Positions 37,632-47,136 of a stretch of DNA of 64,000 nt are shown piece by piece. The DNA is taken from positions 5,886 to 69,885 of the forward strand of contig NZ_JACBJI010000008.1 in NCBI RefSeq assembly GCF_013401995.1, read 5' to 3'. The translations under genes and the position numbers were made by a program. Under the pieces are notes generated by a model. That model ran no database searches and was not told the origin of the DNA. It saw only the letters and a list, made by a program, of their open reading frames with translations. The stretch's first letter is position 1. The number at the start of each line of letters is the position of its first letter. The stretch is from Flavobacterium agri (GTDB taxonomy: Bacteria > Bacteroidota > Bacteroidia > Flavobacteriales > Flavobacteriaceae).

Positions 37632-38225
37632 TTATTGTCGGTATTTGTCGTTGAGACCGATTCCAGATTTCACCATCGGTGTGATTTTTTCAAGCCGAGT
37701 CGCTTTCGTCTTTTCCTGTTTGGCCGTATCGATGTATTCCAGATATTCGCGTTGTTTGAAAGGCGTAAGTTTCTCGAAGCCGTTTTTGAATTCGGCATCC
37801 GAATCGAGAGCCGATTGGAAAAACGCTGAAATCACGGTCTCTTTTTTCTTTGGTTTGATGGCCAATCCGGCGCGTTCGTTGGCAATCGCCTCGTTTATAT
37901 AGTGCAATATGAGCGCTTCATCGTTGTCAATTTCAGATTTTGAAGCAAACCGCCACTGACGCAAGCCTTTGGTCACGCCTTCGTTCGCATTGACGAGTTT
38001 TTTGGCCGAATCCTTGAGGAACACGCCGTTCCAGAACCAAATGGCCACATACGATTTGAAACCGCCGATCCCGATTACGTTTTTCTTGTCGATCGTGTAC
38101 ACCGGCCCGCCCCATTTGGTCATTTCGACGAGTTCCGTTTTGTCGATGATGGCCTTGAGCGCATTCATTTCCTCTGGCCATTGGCCCGATTTGTCCCACG
38201 GATTTTTCTTTTCGCTCATTGCCAT
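37632..38225 (-). CDS. YdeI/OmpD-associated family protein (DUF1801 plus OmdA-type C-terminus)
   Basis: 197 residues, cytoplasmic. The N-terminal half (LKAIIDKTELVEMTKWGGPVYTIDKKNVIG, with FKSYVAIWFWNGVFL) is a DUF1801 domain. The C-terminal half (ALDSDAEFKNGFEKLTPFKQREYLEYIDTAK...RLEKI) is the bacteriocin-protection/OmdA helix-turn-helix-like tail. The biochemical role is not known. A second, unrelated DUF1801 protein is at 21196-21618. Confidence 0.85.
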   Translation of the reverse strand: MAMSEKKNPWDKSGQWPEEMNALKAIIDKTELVEMTKWGGPVYTIDKKNVIGIGGFKSYVAIWFWNGVFLKDSAKKLVNANEGVTKGLRQWRFASKSEIDNDEALILHYINEAIANERAGLAIKPKKKETVISAFFQSALDSDAEFKNGFEKLTPFKQREYLEYIDTAKQEKTKATRLEKITPMVKSGIGLNDKYRQ

Positions 38226-38283
38226 ATCTCAAAATTTAGGGCAATTTAGAAAAATGTTCGCATTCCTATTCGGCGTAAAATAA

Positions 38284-38312
38284 AAAAGCACCGAAACGAA
38301 TCCGATGCTTTT
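38284..38312 (-). terminator. Probable terminator of pepT
   Basis: A hairpin with outer stem AAAAGCA/TGCTTTT and a short inner CGA-type pairing lies just downstream of the pepT stop. Confidence 0.5.
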
Positions 38313-38330
38313 ATAGGAGAAAAGAAAAAC

Positions 38331-39644
38331 TTATTTCTTCTTCTTGTCTTTTTTAGACGATTTGGATTTTTTGGAAGCTTTCTCTTTTACCGGTTTGGCA
38401 GTAAAATCGGTAGTTGCCGTCAATTCTGCGATACGCACGATCACGTCTACGGCTTTCTTCATGCTTTCCACTGGTACATATTCGTATTTTCCGTGGAAGT
38501 TATGTCCGCCCGCGAAAATATTCGGACACGGCAATCCCATATACGACAAACGGCTTCCGTCGGTTCCGCCGCGTATAGGTTTGATGAGCGGTTTGATGCC
38601 CAAATCCTTCATCGCGCGTTCGGCCAAATCGACGATATGCATCACGGGCTCGACCTTTTCGCGCATGTTGTAATATTGGTCGGTGATTTCGGCCACGGCG
38701 ATGTCGGTACCGAATTGCTTGGCGAACTTCTTGTTGATGTCCTTAACGATTTTCGAAACGTACTTCTTGCGTTTTTCGAATTTCTTCATGTCGTGGTCAC
38801 GGATGATCATTTCCACAACGCTTTGCTCGATGCTTCCGGACAAACCGACCACGTGGTAAAAACCCTCGTATCCTTTTGTCTCCTGAGGCACTTCGTTTTT
38901 AGGCAATTTGCTGATGAATTCGTTCGCAATCAACATAGAGTTGATCATTTTGCCTTTGGCATAACCCGGATGCACGCTTTTCCCTTTAAAAGTCACCTTC
39001 GCACCTGCCGCATTGAAGTTTTCGTATTCGAGCTCACCGATTTGGCTTCCGTCCATGGTATACGCCCATTCGGCACCGAATTTCTTCACGTCGAAATGAT
39101 CGGCACCACGTCCGATTTCTTCGTCAGGTGTAAAGCACACGCGGATTTTCCCGTGTTTGATGTCTGGATTGTTGACCAGATATTCCATGGCCGTGACGAT
39201 TTCGGTAAGCCCGGCTTTGTCGTCGGCTCCGAGCAATGTCGTTCCGTCCGTAGTAATCAACGTTTGTCCTTTATACAGCAGCAAATCCTTGAAATAATTC
39301 GGAGAAAGCACGATGTTCTGTTCGGCGTTGAGCAAAATATCCTTGCCGTCGTAATTCTCGACGATCTGCGGCTTTACGTTCGCTCCCGTAAAATCGGGCG
39401 ATGTATCGTAATGCGAAACAAAACCGATTGTCGGCACCTCGTGATCTACGTTCGAAGGCAACGTACCCATGACGTAACCCTTGCGGTCTTTTGTCACGTC
39501 GGTAAGCCCGATCGCCTTGAGTTCTTTAGCCAAAAGCGTGGCCAAAACGAGCTGTTTTGAGGTACTTGGAGTGGTCGTCGACTTGGCGTCGCTTTCCGTA
39601 TCGATGGTTACATAACTTATAAATCGGTCAATGATGTTCTGCAT
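38331..39644 (-). CDS. pepT: Peptidase T (tripeptide aminopeptidase)
   Basis: 437 residues, M20 family, cytoplasmic zinc enzyme. [21 protein letters not shown] gives the first metal His/Asp, [20 protein letters not shown] the bridging Asp, [15 protein letters not shown] the general base Glu pair, and [20 protein letters not shown] the substrate-binding loop. It removes the N-terminal residue of tripeptides. The last 20 residues are an unusual Lys/Ser-rich tail ([16 protein letters not shown]) beyond the normal end, perhaps nucleic-acid or surface interacting; it reads in frame with good codon use. Confidence 0.96.
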   Translation of the reverse strand: MQNIIDRFISYVTIDTESDAKSTTTPSTSKQLVLATLLAKELKAIGLTDVTKDRKGYVMGTLPSNVDHEVPTIGFVSHYDTSPDFTGANVKPQIVENYDGKDILLNAEQNIVLSPNYFKDLLLYKGQTLITTDGTTLLGADDKAGLTEIVTAMEYLVNNPDIKHGKIRVCFTPDEEIGRGADHFDVKKFGAEWAYTMDGSQIGELEYENFNAAGAKVTFKGKSVHPGYAKGKMINSMLIANEFISKLPKNEVPQETKGYEGFYHVVGLSGSIEQSVVEMIIRDHDMKKFEKRKKYVSKIVKDINKKFAKQFGTDIAVAEITDQYYNMREKVEPVMHIVDLAERAMKDLGIKPLIKPIRGGTDGSRLSYMGLPCPNIFAGGHNFHGKYEYVPVESMKKAVDVIVRIAELTATTDFTAKPVKEKASKKSKSSKKDKKKK

Positions 39645-39751
39645 AGGTTGAAAATTTTGACAAAGGTAGAAATTCAGGGCTGTTTACAATGTTAAGTTTT
39701 TCGTTACAGATAGAGACTTTGAGGTAACATCTCAGTCGTCGATTCTACGGT

Positions 39752-40300
39752 TCAGCAGTGTCTTCTGGCAAACAGATCGGGATAATCTAGTACGAAACCG
39801 TCGGCGTCGACTTCAATGTTCGTTTCGAAATCTTTCGGTACAGTCTCGAAACGATATAACGAATCGGACAATTTCGTATACACCTGTTTTTTTCGGGACA
39901 CGGTTTTTTCGATCAAATCGATGTAAAGCACCAAAATTTCATGGCTGTTATACGCACCGAAATCCAGGCGGCGGATCGGCAGCGTATTGGTGAAAGGCGT
40001 CGGCAAAATGTCAATGTCGATGCAACCGTCGAATTCAGGCATCGGTTTTCCGTTGACGATCCAACCTTTCCATTTATCACGAATGCCGTGAACTTCGAAA
40101 ACAGTTCCTGTAAGCGTAGAAACGACATCGAATCGCAAAACTTCCCATTGTTCGGAAATTGCGATATGAAACGTCGCTTTTCCAGATTCGGTTTCAATGA
40201 CTGAGTTTACTTCATATCCGTCTTCAACCACATCTAAAGACAACGTTTCCCATGTTCGATAATATTGACTGTCCCAACCGATTTCCATGCGCGATTTCAT
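39752..40300 (-). CDS. Putative glycolipid-binding protein (DUF1089)
   Basis: 182 residues without a signal peptide. GCIDIDILPTPFTNTLPIRRL is the hallmark of the DUF1089 'putative glycolipid-binding' family, preceded by beta strands with GWIVNGKPMPEFD. The function of the family is only suggested by structure. Its start codon overlaps the end of alkD by 4 bp (ATGA-type), so both are translated from one mRNA. Confidence 0.85.
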   Translation of the reverse strand: MKSRMEIGWDSQYYRTWETLSLDVVEDGYEVNSVIETESGKATFHIAISEQWEVLRFDVVSTLTGTVFEVHGIRDKWKGWIVNGKPMPEFDGCIDIDILPTPFTNTLPIRRLDFGAYNSHEILVLYIDLIEKTVSRKKQVYTKLSDSLYRFETVPKDFETNIEVDADGFVLDYPDLFARRHC

Positions 40301-41007
40301 TTCTTTTTTCCGAGATTCAAATAGTATTCTCGTTTTAGCTTGTCGAGTTTTTCAATCGCATAGCGCAACATCGTCCGGGGCATCGTGGCCGCGAACTTAT
40401 CGAGGAACGCGATCAGTTTTTGTCCGCCGGCATGAAGTATCCATCCGCCTGCGGCCTTGTGTATCAAATCTTCTTTATCATTCAATAGCAGTTCGGCGAT
40501 GATAAAGGTTTCTTCTGATTGTTTCTTCCTGAGGAAATAGGCCGTCGCGGTAATGGCTGTGCGTCTTTCCCAAATATTAGCGGATGTGGCCAGTTCGTAT
40601 AGTTTGTCTTTGGGTTTGTCGAACAGATATTGCCCGACGACAAACTGGGCCGACCTATCTACCAAATCCCAGTTGTTGATGCGGTCGTGACGCCTCAGAT
40701 ACAACTCATACAGTTCTTTTCTTCGTTCAAGGCCGGTCTTTTTGTCACGCGCCTGAAAATCCATGATCGACACCGCGCCCGCCCGCGCTTCGTGCCATTG
40801 GCTTTCGAGTAATTTTTCGATTTCGTCCAACGACATCGGTATGAATTCCTTTGCTAAATCGAACACCAAACCCATTCGGACGCCCATGAAGCTATCACCT
40901 TGTACGTAATCGCCTTCACCCGATTTGAAATAGCGTTGGATTTTGCGCAGTTCCTCATCAGAGCGCAAATTATTCAAACGCGAAATAAAAGTGTCGGCGG
41001 TAAACAT
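40297..41007 (-). CDS. alkD: DNA alkylation repair protein, AlkD-like
   Basis: 236 residues of HEAT-like helical repeats: FKSGEGDYVQGDSFMGVRM, LLESQWHEARAGAVSIMDF, NNWDLVDRSAQFVVGQYL, then NIWERRTAITATAYFLRKK, the signature order of AlkC/AlkD. It excises cationic alkylated purines from DNA without base flipping. NNWDLVDRSA carries the Trp-Asp pair used in catalysis. It is coupled with the downstream glycolipid-binding gene. A 20 bp palindromic repeat is located 24 bp upstream of its start. Confidence 0.92.
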   Translation of the reverse strand: MFTADTFISRLNNLRSDEELRKIQRYFKSGEGDYVQGDSFMGVRMGLVFDLAKEFIPMSLDEIEKLLESQWHEARAGAVSIMDFQARDKKTGLERRKELYELYLRRHDRINNWDLVDRSAQFVVGQYLFDKPKDKLYELATSANIWERRTAITATAYFLRKKQSEETFIIAELLLNDKEDLIHKAAGGWILHAGGQKLIAFLDKFAATMPRTMLRYAIEKLDKLKREYYLNLGKKK

Positions 41008-41030
41008 TTGTATACGGATATAATCGTTTG

Positions 41031-41050
41031 TAACCGTTTACAAACGGATA
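41031..41050. repeat. 20 bp palindromic repeat, copy A
   Basis: TAACCGTTTACAAACGGATA contains the inverted repeat CCGTTT-AC-AAACGG and is identical to 46369-46388. A partial variant, ATCGTTTGTAA, lies next to it at 41023. The position is just upstream of alkD on the minus strand. Confidence 0.7.
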
Positions 41051-41056
41051 ATCGAA

Positions 41057-41464
41057 TTACTTTCTAGAAGAACGCATGGCTCTCGTATGCTTTAATTCGG
41101 CATCTGATGCGAATTTGGCATACGCTTCCGATTCCATCGGCACCAAAGCGATTTTCCCTTGTTCGTTCGCATGCACGCCCCAACCGTAACGTTTCCCAAG
41201 TGCCGATGCTCGCATGCACGCCTGCCCTTTCGAAAAAAATTGCTCGCGGGCCTGTTGCTTTTGACTTTGCGGAATTTGGTTGCGATAGGCATACGCTTCA
41301 AAAATCACGTCATCCGAAGTAAACGCATAAGGATGGTCGTACACCATATCGAACTGCAGTTGAGCGATCGTCTTTTCTTCTTTTTTGGGCGGCACTTCGG
41401 CTTGTGTAGCTTTGGTATCTTCGGCCGTTTCTATGAACGTGTTGAAACAATTCGTCGTATGCAT
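41057..41464 (-). CDS. DUF6157 family protein
   Basis: 135 residues, cytoplasmic. MHTTNCFNTFIETAEDT, IAQLQFDMVYDHPYAFTSDDVIFE, then MRASALGKRYGWGVHANEQGKIALVPMESEAY is the usual DUF6157 layout. No function is known for the family. It is read in the same direction as alkD with a 49 bp gap. Confidence 0.85.
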   Translation of the reverse strand: MHTTNCFNTFIETAEDTKATQAEVPPKKEEKTIAQLQFDMVYDHPYAFTSDDVIFEAYAYRNQIPQSQKQQAREQFFSKGQACMRASALGKRYGWGVHANEQGKIALVPMESEAYAKFASDAELKHTRAMRSSRK

Positions 41465-41473
41465 ATTTCGGGA

Positions 41474-43939
41474 TTAATGTAAAACGGTCTGGCCTTTGAG
41501 TCGCAAATCCTGTGAAGAAGCACCAACGTTGATTTCAAATGTTCCCGCGTCATAACCGAAAGCTTTGTTATCGGTTTTATAATACGAAAACGCAGACGTA
41601 TCCAGTTTCAAGGTCACGGTTTTCGATTCTCCTTTTTTGAGGAAGGTCTTGCAAAACCCCTTGAGTTCCTTAACCGGACGGTCTACCGTAGATTTGAGCT
41701 GGGAAACATACAATTGCGAAACTTCTGCTCCGTCGTACTTCCCTGTATTTTTTATTGTGTAGGAAACCAACACCATGCCTTTCGTGCTCTCGTCAATTTT
41801 GAGATTGGAATATTCGAAAGTCGTGTACGACAATCCGAAACCGAACGGAAACTGCGGTTTTACACCGGTTTTGTCGTAATAACGATAGCCGACGTTAAGC
41901 CCTTCTTTGTACGAAACGCGTTTATCACCATCGGGGTCGTAATAATTGTTATAAGTCGGATTGTCCTTCCATTCTTTTTCAAAACTCGCCGGAAGTTTCC
42001 CGCTCGGATTCACTTTCCCGAAAAGGATATCGGCCGCTGCCGTTCCGCCTTCCTGACCGGGAAACCATGCGTGCAGCAAACCTTTCGCATTCGCGAGCCA
42101 ATCCTGCATATAGACATTTCCGCCGGCGTTGAGCACGACGATCGTTTTGGGATTCGCCTCCGAAACCGCTTTTATCAAGTCGGCCTGGTACGGCGGAAGC
42201 TCGAACGTGCGGTCGAAACCTTCTCCTTCGCTGTTCGAATCGAATCCGATGGAAACGATCGCGACATCACTCGATTTGGCCGCTTTGACCGCATCGTCGA
42301 ACTTGATGTTTTCCTGATAGACCGCAAAAGCAATGTTGGCTTCACCTCCGTTTTCGTAAAATTCGAGTTTCACCTCGTACTCTTTGCCTGCTTCGAGCGA
42401 GAGTTCCTTGATGCGCAACAAAGCCGCATGATCGCTCCATTCGTTGAGGATTTCGTTTCCGTCTACATACAATCTGAAGCCGTCGTCTCCGCGAACCCCG
42501 AACTTATAAGCTCCCGTTTTCTCCGGGCGCACGACACCCGTGTACCGCATCGAGAAATTATCGGCCGGAACACCGTCAACGTCCGGTTTTTCGTTCCAGT
42601 TGTGGTTCGGATTCTTATCGACCGTAGAAGCGATCGGTTTTCCTTCGAGCGTTTTGTTGGCGAAAAAATCGGCTTTCAATCCTTTTTCAGCACTTCCTTT
42701 CGAGGTGTAGAAAGGCGTTCCTTCTACATAAGTTTCCAAAGTCGGCACGGCGTTTTTGACCAACGTCACTTTCGATGAAGGTGCTGCTTTTTTAATTCCT
42801 TCGACAAGCGAGACCGAATGAAACGGATGCGTATACGAACTGCCGCCGCCAGCAATGTACGAATCGGCGTTAGGCCCGATAACCGCAATGCTTTTAATCG
42901 ATTTCGACAACGGAAGGATGTTGTCGTTCTTGAGCAAAACCATACCGCCGCGCGCGAGTTCCAAAGCCACTTTCGCGTTGTCGGGATTGTCTTTGATGTT
43001 GGCCGCCATTTGGTATTTCTGGTCGTAGAATCCGAAGCGGAAAATGATGCGAAGTATGCGCAACACGTGGTCGTCTATCACTTTTTCGGACAGCGTACCT
43101 TTTTTGATCGCCGGAAGCAACGTTTCCTTATTCATGAATTTCCCGGACGGCATTTCGAGGTCGAGCCCGTTTTTCGCAGCCGCAACGCCATCGTAAGTCG
43201 CGACCCAATCGGACATGAGAATCCCGTCGAATTTCCAGTCGCCTTTAAGGATGTCGTTGTTGAGATGCGCGTTTTGGGTCGCGTGGTCGCCGTTGATCAG
43301 GTTGTAGCTGTTCATCACCGCTCCGACCTGGCCTTCCTTGACCGCCATTTTGAAAGCCGGCAGATAGATTTCCTGCAACGTGCGTTCGTCCATATCGGAA
43401 CTCACGTTATTTCTATCCCATTCCTGGTTGTTGGCCGCGAAGTGTTTTACGGTAGCCACCACGCCTTGAGATTGCACACCTTTGATGTAAGGAACGGCCA
43501 TTTTCCCGGAGAGGTAAGGATCTTCGCCCAAATACTCGAAGTTGCGTCCGTTCATGGGCGCGCGATAAATATTGACGCCCGGAGCGAGCAAAATGTGAAC
43601 ACCTCTTTCTTTGGCATCCTTTCCTAAAGCCTCACCCAATTTATACGCAAGGTCGGTATCCCATGAAGCTGCCGTAAGCACAGAAGCCGGATAAGCCGTA
43701 GTGTTTCCGTAGTTGCGCGTACCGACAGGACCGTCGGTCATCTTGATTTCGGGCAACCCCAGACGCTCGATTCCTCTGATGTAGAAATCTTTGTATCCGC
43801 CCATGTAGTCGATTTTCTCCTCGAGCGTCATTTTCGAGAGCAGATCTTGGGCGCGTTCTTCGGCCGTAGCCTTGATGTCTTTGTAGGTTTGGGCCTGCAA
43901 AGCCGCCGAAGCGAGCAATGCGGCAATGTAAATTCGCAT
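41474..43939 (-). CDS. bglX: Secreted GH3 beta-glucosidase with inserted PA14 domain
   Basis: 821 residues. The signal peptide is MRIYIAALLASAALQAQ. The GH3 N-terminal barrel has MTDGPVGTRNYG, ATVKHFAANNQEWDR at 162-176 and the nucleophile D244 in GILMSDWVATYDG. The second alpha/beta domain is interrupted near residues 400-540 by a PA14 module (GVRGDDGFRLYVDGNEILNEW). The C-terminal FN3-like domain holds YKEGLNVGYRYYD and PFGFGLSYTTFEYS. It hydrolyses beta-linked glucosides in the periplasm or outside; PA14 inserts in GH3 enzymes shape the substrate pocket. Confidence 0.95.
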   Translation of the reverse strand: MRIYIAALLASAALQAQTYKDIKATAEERAQDLLSKMTLEEKIDYMGGYKDFYIRGIERLGLPEIKMTDGPVGTRNYGNTTAYPASVLTAASWDTDLAYKLGEALGKDAKERGVHILLAPGVNIYRAPMNGRNFEYLGEDPYLSGKMAVPYIKGVQSQGVVATVKHFAANNQEWDRNNVSSDMDERTLQEIYLPAFKMAVKEGQVGAVMNSYNLINGDHATQNAHLNNDILKGDWKFDGILMSDWVATYDGVAAAKNGLDLEMPSGKFMNKETLLPAIKKGTLSEKVIDDHVLRILRIIFRFGFYDQKYQMAANIKDNPDNAKVALELARGGMVLLKNDNILPLSKSIKSIAVIGPNADSYIAGGGSSYTHPFHSVSLVEGIKKAAPSSKVTLVKNAVPTLETYVEGTPFYTSKGSAEKGLKADFFANKTLEGKPIASTVDKNPNHNWNEKPDVDGVPADNFSMRYTGVVRPEKTGAYKFGVRGDDGFRLYVDGNEILNEWSDHAALLRIKELSLEAGKEYEVKLEFYENGGEANIAFAVYQENIKFDDAVKAAKSSDVAIVSIGFDSNSEGEGFDRTFELPPYQADLIKAVSEANPKTIVVLNAGGNVYMQDWLANAKGLLHAWFPGQEGGTAAADILFGKVNPSGKLPASFEKEWKDNPTYNNYYDPDGDKRVSYKEGLNVGYRYYDKTGVKPQFPFGFGLSYTTFEYSNLKIDESTKGMVLVSYTIKNTGKYDGAEVSQLYVSQLKSTVDRPVKELKGFCKTFLKKGESKTVTLKLDTSAFSYYKTDNKAFGYDAGTFEINVGASSQDLRLKGQTVLH

Positions 43940-44078
43940 GTCTTTAGAAATTGGTTACCCGATAAAGGTAGGAAATTTAGCAAAGCGCAAACTTCGTCGG
44001 CAAATTGGCAATTCTTAAAATTTTGATGTTTTCGAGGTGTTGCAAAAAAGTGATTCTCTATTTTTCCTCAGATGATAT

Positions 44079-45614
44079 TTATTCTTTCCAGCTCTGCTTT
44101 TGTTCGTCGATTTCCGATTTCAGAATCGCGTTCACGTCTACTTTTGCATGTTTGAGTACGTAAACCGACGTGCCTTTTTCGCGTGCGTACGGATTCTTGA
44201 TTTCACCGATTTTATACACGGATTCGAAAAAATCACGTTCGCGTTTGCGCTGCGGGTCGTCATCGGTACTTTCCTGGACCAGGATTATATTGACGATGGG
44301 TTTCTCCAAATCGAACCAATTCACATAATCGGCGTTCATCGTAACGGCCTTGATTGATTTGTCGTGTTTGTAAAAATTGATTGCACCGGCTTGTCCGTAA
44401 TTGTCGCAAAGTACGATCGTATGTTCGTTTTTAGGAAGCGTGCCCAATCCGGCTTCCACATGTTGTGCAAGTTCCTTCCATCCGAGCATATCGGCGAAAT
44501 CCTGGGGCAAGTCGTGATCCTTTCCGTCTTCCCACCGCGAAAGATGCAGATCGGGATGACGTTTCACGCGTTGCTTGATGATTTCGGGACTGTCGACAGG
44601 AAACACGACCGGATAAATCAACACGAAAAAACCTACCGGAAGCGCGAGCGAAATGCCCCTGAGTATCAATCCGGCTTTGCCGACGAGCCTTTTTTCAAGT
44701 GCTACCGATCCGAACGCGATATAAATCGGGTACAAAGCGACCGCATAATATCCTTTGGCGTGAAGCAGCACGAAAAGCACCAATGTAATGGCGATGCTCC
44801 AAAGGAATACGCGGTATCGACACAACGGCTTGTAAAATCCGAGTCCGGCAAAGGCGGCGATCAAAACGTGGATCGAACCGAAAAAATACTGGAATTGCTC
44901 TTTTATGAAGTCGGATGCCGACACGTTCACAAGCTGCGTCTGCTTAAGCAGCTTCATGTGATGGATGACCGGAAAATCGTTGGCGGCCTGCCAGATCAAA
45001 TTCGGCAAAATGATTACGAAAACAATCAGGGCCGAGATCCAGATTTCCTTGCGCAGCATTATTCTTCGATGCCCCGACAGCAACAACGCGATCAGGAATC
45101 CGACGCCCATAAAAGCGATATTGTATTTATTGAGGAATCCTAAACCCAATGCGACGCCTGCAAAATAAAGCCATCTCGGTATTTCGGTTTGGAGATATCG
45201 GATAAAGCAAAAGCACGTGAACGTCCAGGCCAGCACCTCGAACGAATTCGGCTGGAAAAGCATGTTGAGCCTCAATAATGCCGACAACAAAATGGAAATC
45301 GCACCCAAAACCAACGCGAAAAAACTACCGCCCAAAGCTTGTATGGCTTTCCAGACTATGGCCAAAGTCAACGCTCCGAAAAGGCACGGAAAGAATTTCA
45401 CCCAGAATCCGGAATTGCCCAAGAATTGGATCAAAACCGAAAACCACGACGTCAAAGGCGGCACCGACAAAAAACCCCAAGCCAGGTGATCGGCCTGGTC
45501 GAGATGCAGGAATTCGTCACGGTGCAGTTCGTACACCGGATGTATCAGGACATAACCGAGGAAAAACTTGAGCAGTATAAAAAAAAGCAGCGCGAGGTTT
45601 CGCTTCATGGCCAA
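44079..45614 (-). CDS. GT39-family membrane glycosyltransferase (ArnT/PMT-like)
   Basis: 511 residues with about ten membrane helices up to residue 345, then a soluble C-terminal domain. The first loop carries the catalytic HRDEF at 31-35 (Asp-Glu as in GT39/GT83). RLNMLFQPNSFEVLAWTFTCF is the second family landmark. Such enzymes move a sugar from a lipid carrier onto lipid A or proteins on the outer face of the inner membrane. Donor and acceptor are not readable. Confidence 0.88.
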   Translation of the reverse strand: MAMKRNLALLFFILLKFFLGYVLIHPVYELHRDEFLHLDQADHLAWGFLSVPPLTSWFSVLIQFLGNSGFWVKFFPCLFGALTLAIVWKAIQALGGSFFALVLGAISILLSALLRLNMLFQPNSFEVLAWTFTCFCFIRYLQTEIPRWLYFAGVALGLGFLNKYNIAFMGVGFLIALLLSGHRRIMLRKEIWISALIVFVIILPNLIWQAANDFPVIHHMKLLKQTQLVNVSASDFIKEQFQYFFGSIHVLIAAFAGLGFYKPLCRYRVFLWSIAITLVLFVLLHAKGYYAVALYPIYIAFGSVALEKRLVGKAGLILRGISLALPVGFFVLIYPVVFPVDSPEIIKQRVKRHPDLHLSRWEDGKDHDLPQDFADMLGWKELAQHVEAGLGTLPKNEHTIVLCDNYGQAGAINFYKHDKSIKAVTMNADYVNWFDLEKPIVNIILVQESTDDDPQRKRERDFFESVYKIGEIKNPYAREKGTSVYVLKHAKVDVNAILKSEIDEQKQSWKE

Positions 45615-45696
45615 TTTGGAGTTTATGGGTTAAAGTTAGCAAAACATAATATTGGCGTTCGATGCGATTGCCTTAATTTTATTCGAAAACTGACCC

Positions 45697-46371
45697 ATGA
45701 ACGAAATGAAACTTCCTGCCGACGGCGGCATGCTGTATACCGAAACCGATCTTGACCGTTTTTTCCCCGAACCACTCAACGCGATCACCTCGCTTTTTTT
45801 CCTTGGTCTCGCGATGTATTGGTTCTGGAAGCTCAAAGGCGAATACAAGGAACACGTATACCTGACTTTTTCGGTTTTCCTGTTGACCATCGGGGCGATT
45901 GGCGGAAGCATTTACCACGGATTGCGCCAATGGTCGTTTTTCATCATGATGGATTGGTTGCCGATCATGCTTATATGTGTGTTTACGGGCGTTTATTTCG
46001 TAGCCAAATTGACGCGTTGGTACATCGCTGCGATTTTGATTGTCGCTTATGGCTTTTTTCAGTATTTCATCCGACAGCAGATCAGGAATAACGACGACAT
46101 ACAGGTGTACATCAATGTGAATTATGCGGTCTTGGGGTTACTCGTATTGTTTCCGGTATTGGCCTTTTTGGTAAAGAACCGGTTCAAAAGCGGAAAATGG
46201 GTCGGTTTTGCGTGGCTCGCTTTCGTGTTCGCACTGACTTTCCGCATCGTCGACAAATACCAATTGATCGCTACGGGAACACATTTTCTATGGCATACGT
46301 TCGGAGCCGTCGCAGCTTATTGCATGCTCGAGTTCGTGTATCAGGTGAACAAGACCCAACCCGACGCTTAA
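45697..46371 (+). CDS. Multi-spanning membrane hydrolase of the CREST (ceramidase-like) superfamily
   Basis: 224 residues with seven predicted membrane helices. The metal-site motifs of CREST hydrolases are visible: EPLNAITSLFF, S71-x-x-H74 in GGSIYHGLRQW, D86 in MMDWLP, and H196-x3-H200 in THFLWHTFG. The superfamily includes alkaline ceramidases and PAQR receptors; a bacterial member could cut an amide bond in a membrane lipid such as the sphingolipids or aminolipids of Bacteroidota, but that is inference. No signal peptide; inner membrane. Confidence 0.75.
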   Translation: MNEMKLPADGGMLYTETDLDRFFPEPLNAITSLFFLGLAMYWFWKLKGEYKEHVYLTFSVFLLTIGAIGGSIYHGLRQWSFFIMMDWLPIMLICVFTGVYFVAKLTRWYIAAILIVAYGFFQYFIRQQIRNNDDIQVYINVNYAVLGLLVLFPVLAFLVKNRFKSGKWVGFAWLAFVFALTFRIVDKYQLIATGTHFLWHTFGAVAAYCMLEFVYQVNKTQPDA

Positions 46372-46401
46372 CCGTTTACAAACGGATACAACCGTTTACA
46401 A
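46369..46401. repeat. 20 bp palindromic repeat, copy B, with a second half-copy
   Basis: TAACCGTTTACAAACGGATA at 46369-46388 is identical to 41031-41050, and ACCGTTTACAA recurs at 46391-46401. It lies between two convergent gene ends. The stop codon of the membrane hydrolase is its first three bases. Confidence 0.7.
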
Positions 46402-46956
46402 TCACCTCCATCCGTTTCGGTTTTGTACGTTTGTGACATGTGCCAGATGATGCTCACAATGCCAGGCGTAATTCGCGGTTGCGACGGCCAAAGAAAACTC
46501 CGCCCCATGCTCTGGATGCACGAAGGTTCTCTCGAATTGCGGCGCTTCAAGGTTTTCGAGCAAGATGCTCCATTTTCTATGTACGCCTTCGAGAATTTTT
46601 AGCGAAGGTTCTATGGGTAAAAATTTACCGTCCACGAGTTCTGCCCATCTGTCTTCGAAATACGGTCTGATGACGGGCTTTTCTTCGGTGAGTGCAAGTT
46701 TGAAACGTATGATCGCGTTCATTTGGCTGTCCGCGCAATGATGTACGACCTGTCGGATTGTCCAACCTTGAGGACGATAAGGCGTATCGAGTTGCTCTTT
46801 GGATAACGAGATCGTGGCCGCCGTGATTCTTTGCGGAAACCGTTCGATCGTAATGATGTGTTTGCGCAATTCGACATCCGAAATCGAATCCGGGATCGTG
46901 AATGGTCCGATAGGATATTTGAGGCTTTCGAGATCTTGGTCCATAATGTTAGGCAA
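46402..46956 (-). CDS. DinB/YfiT-type metal-dependent transferase or hydrolase
   Basis: 184 residues, four-helix DinB fold. It begins LESLKYPIGPFTIPDS, as YfiT-type proteins do, with RPQGWTIRQVVHHCADSQMN supplying the first His (about 72-73) and ANYAWHCEHHLAHV near the end the other two of the nickel/zinc triad. YfiT relatives include bacillithiol S-transferases; bacillithiol is present in some Bacteroidota, so a thiol-transferase role is possible. The start is either 46956 or the Met at 46944. Confidence 0.88.
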   Translation of the reverse strand: MPNIMDQDLESLKYPIGPFTIPDSISDVELRKHIITIERFPQRITAATISLSKEQLDTPYRPQGWTIRQVVHHCADSQMNAIIRFKLALTEEKPVIRPYFEDRWAELVDGKFLPIEPSLKILEGVHRKWSILLENLEAPQFERTFVHPEHGAEFSLAVATANYAWHCEHHLAHVTNVQNRNGWR

Positions 46957-47136
46957 CTAATTTCAGTTGCGGCAAATTTAAGGAGAGTATTTTGTCAGGA
47001 AAGATATAAACTTCAGGAAACAATTTTCCACTCTCAAAATTAACTGTGGTTATTGCCTCAGCCGATTTTTATTTAATAATTGATTTGCGCTAATTTTAAT
47101 CGTTCATATTTACAGTTAAATTTTTTAATATTGAAT

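Noticed and set aside
38493..39560. 355-codon open frame on the plus strand
   Set aside because: Antisense to pepT, with His/Phe/Arg-rich nonsense composition.
46369..46401. Palindromic repeat as a damage-response operator shared by alkD and dinB-like genes
   Set aside because: Copy B lies at the 3' ends of two convergent genes, not upstream of the DinB gene, so a shared operator is not supported.
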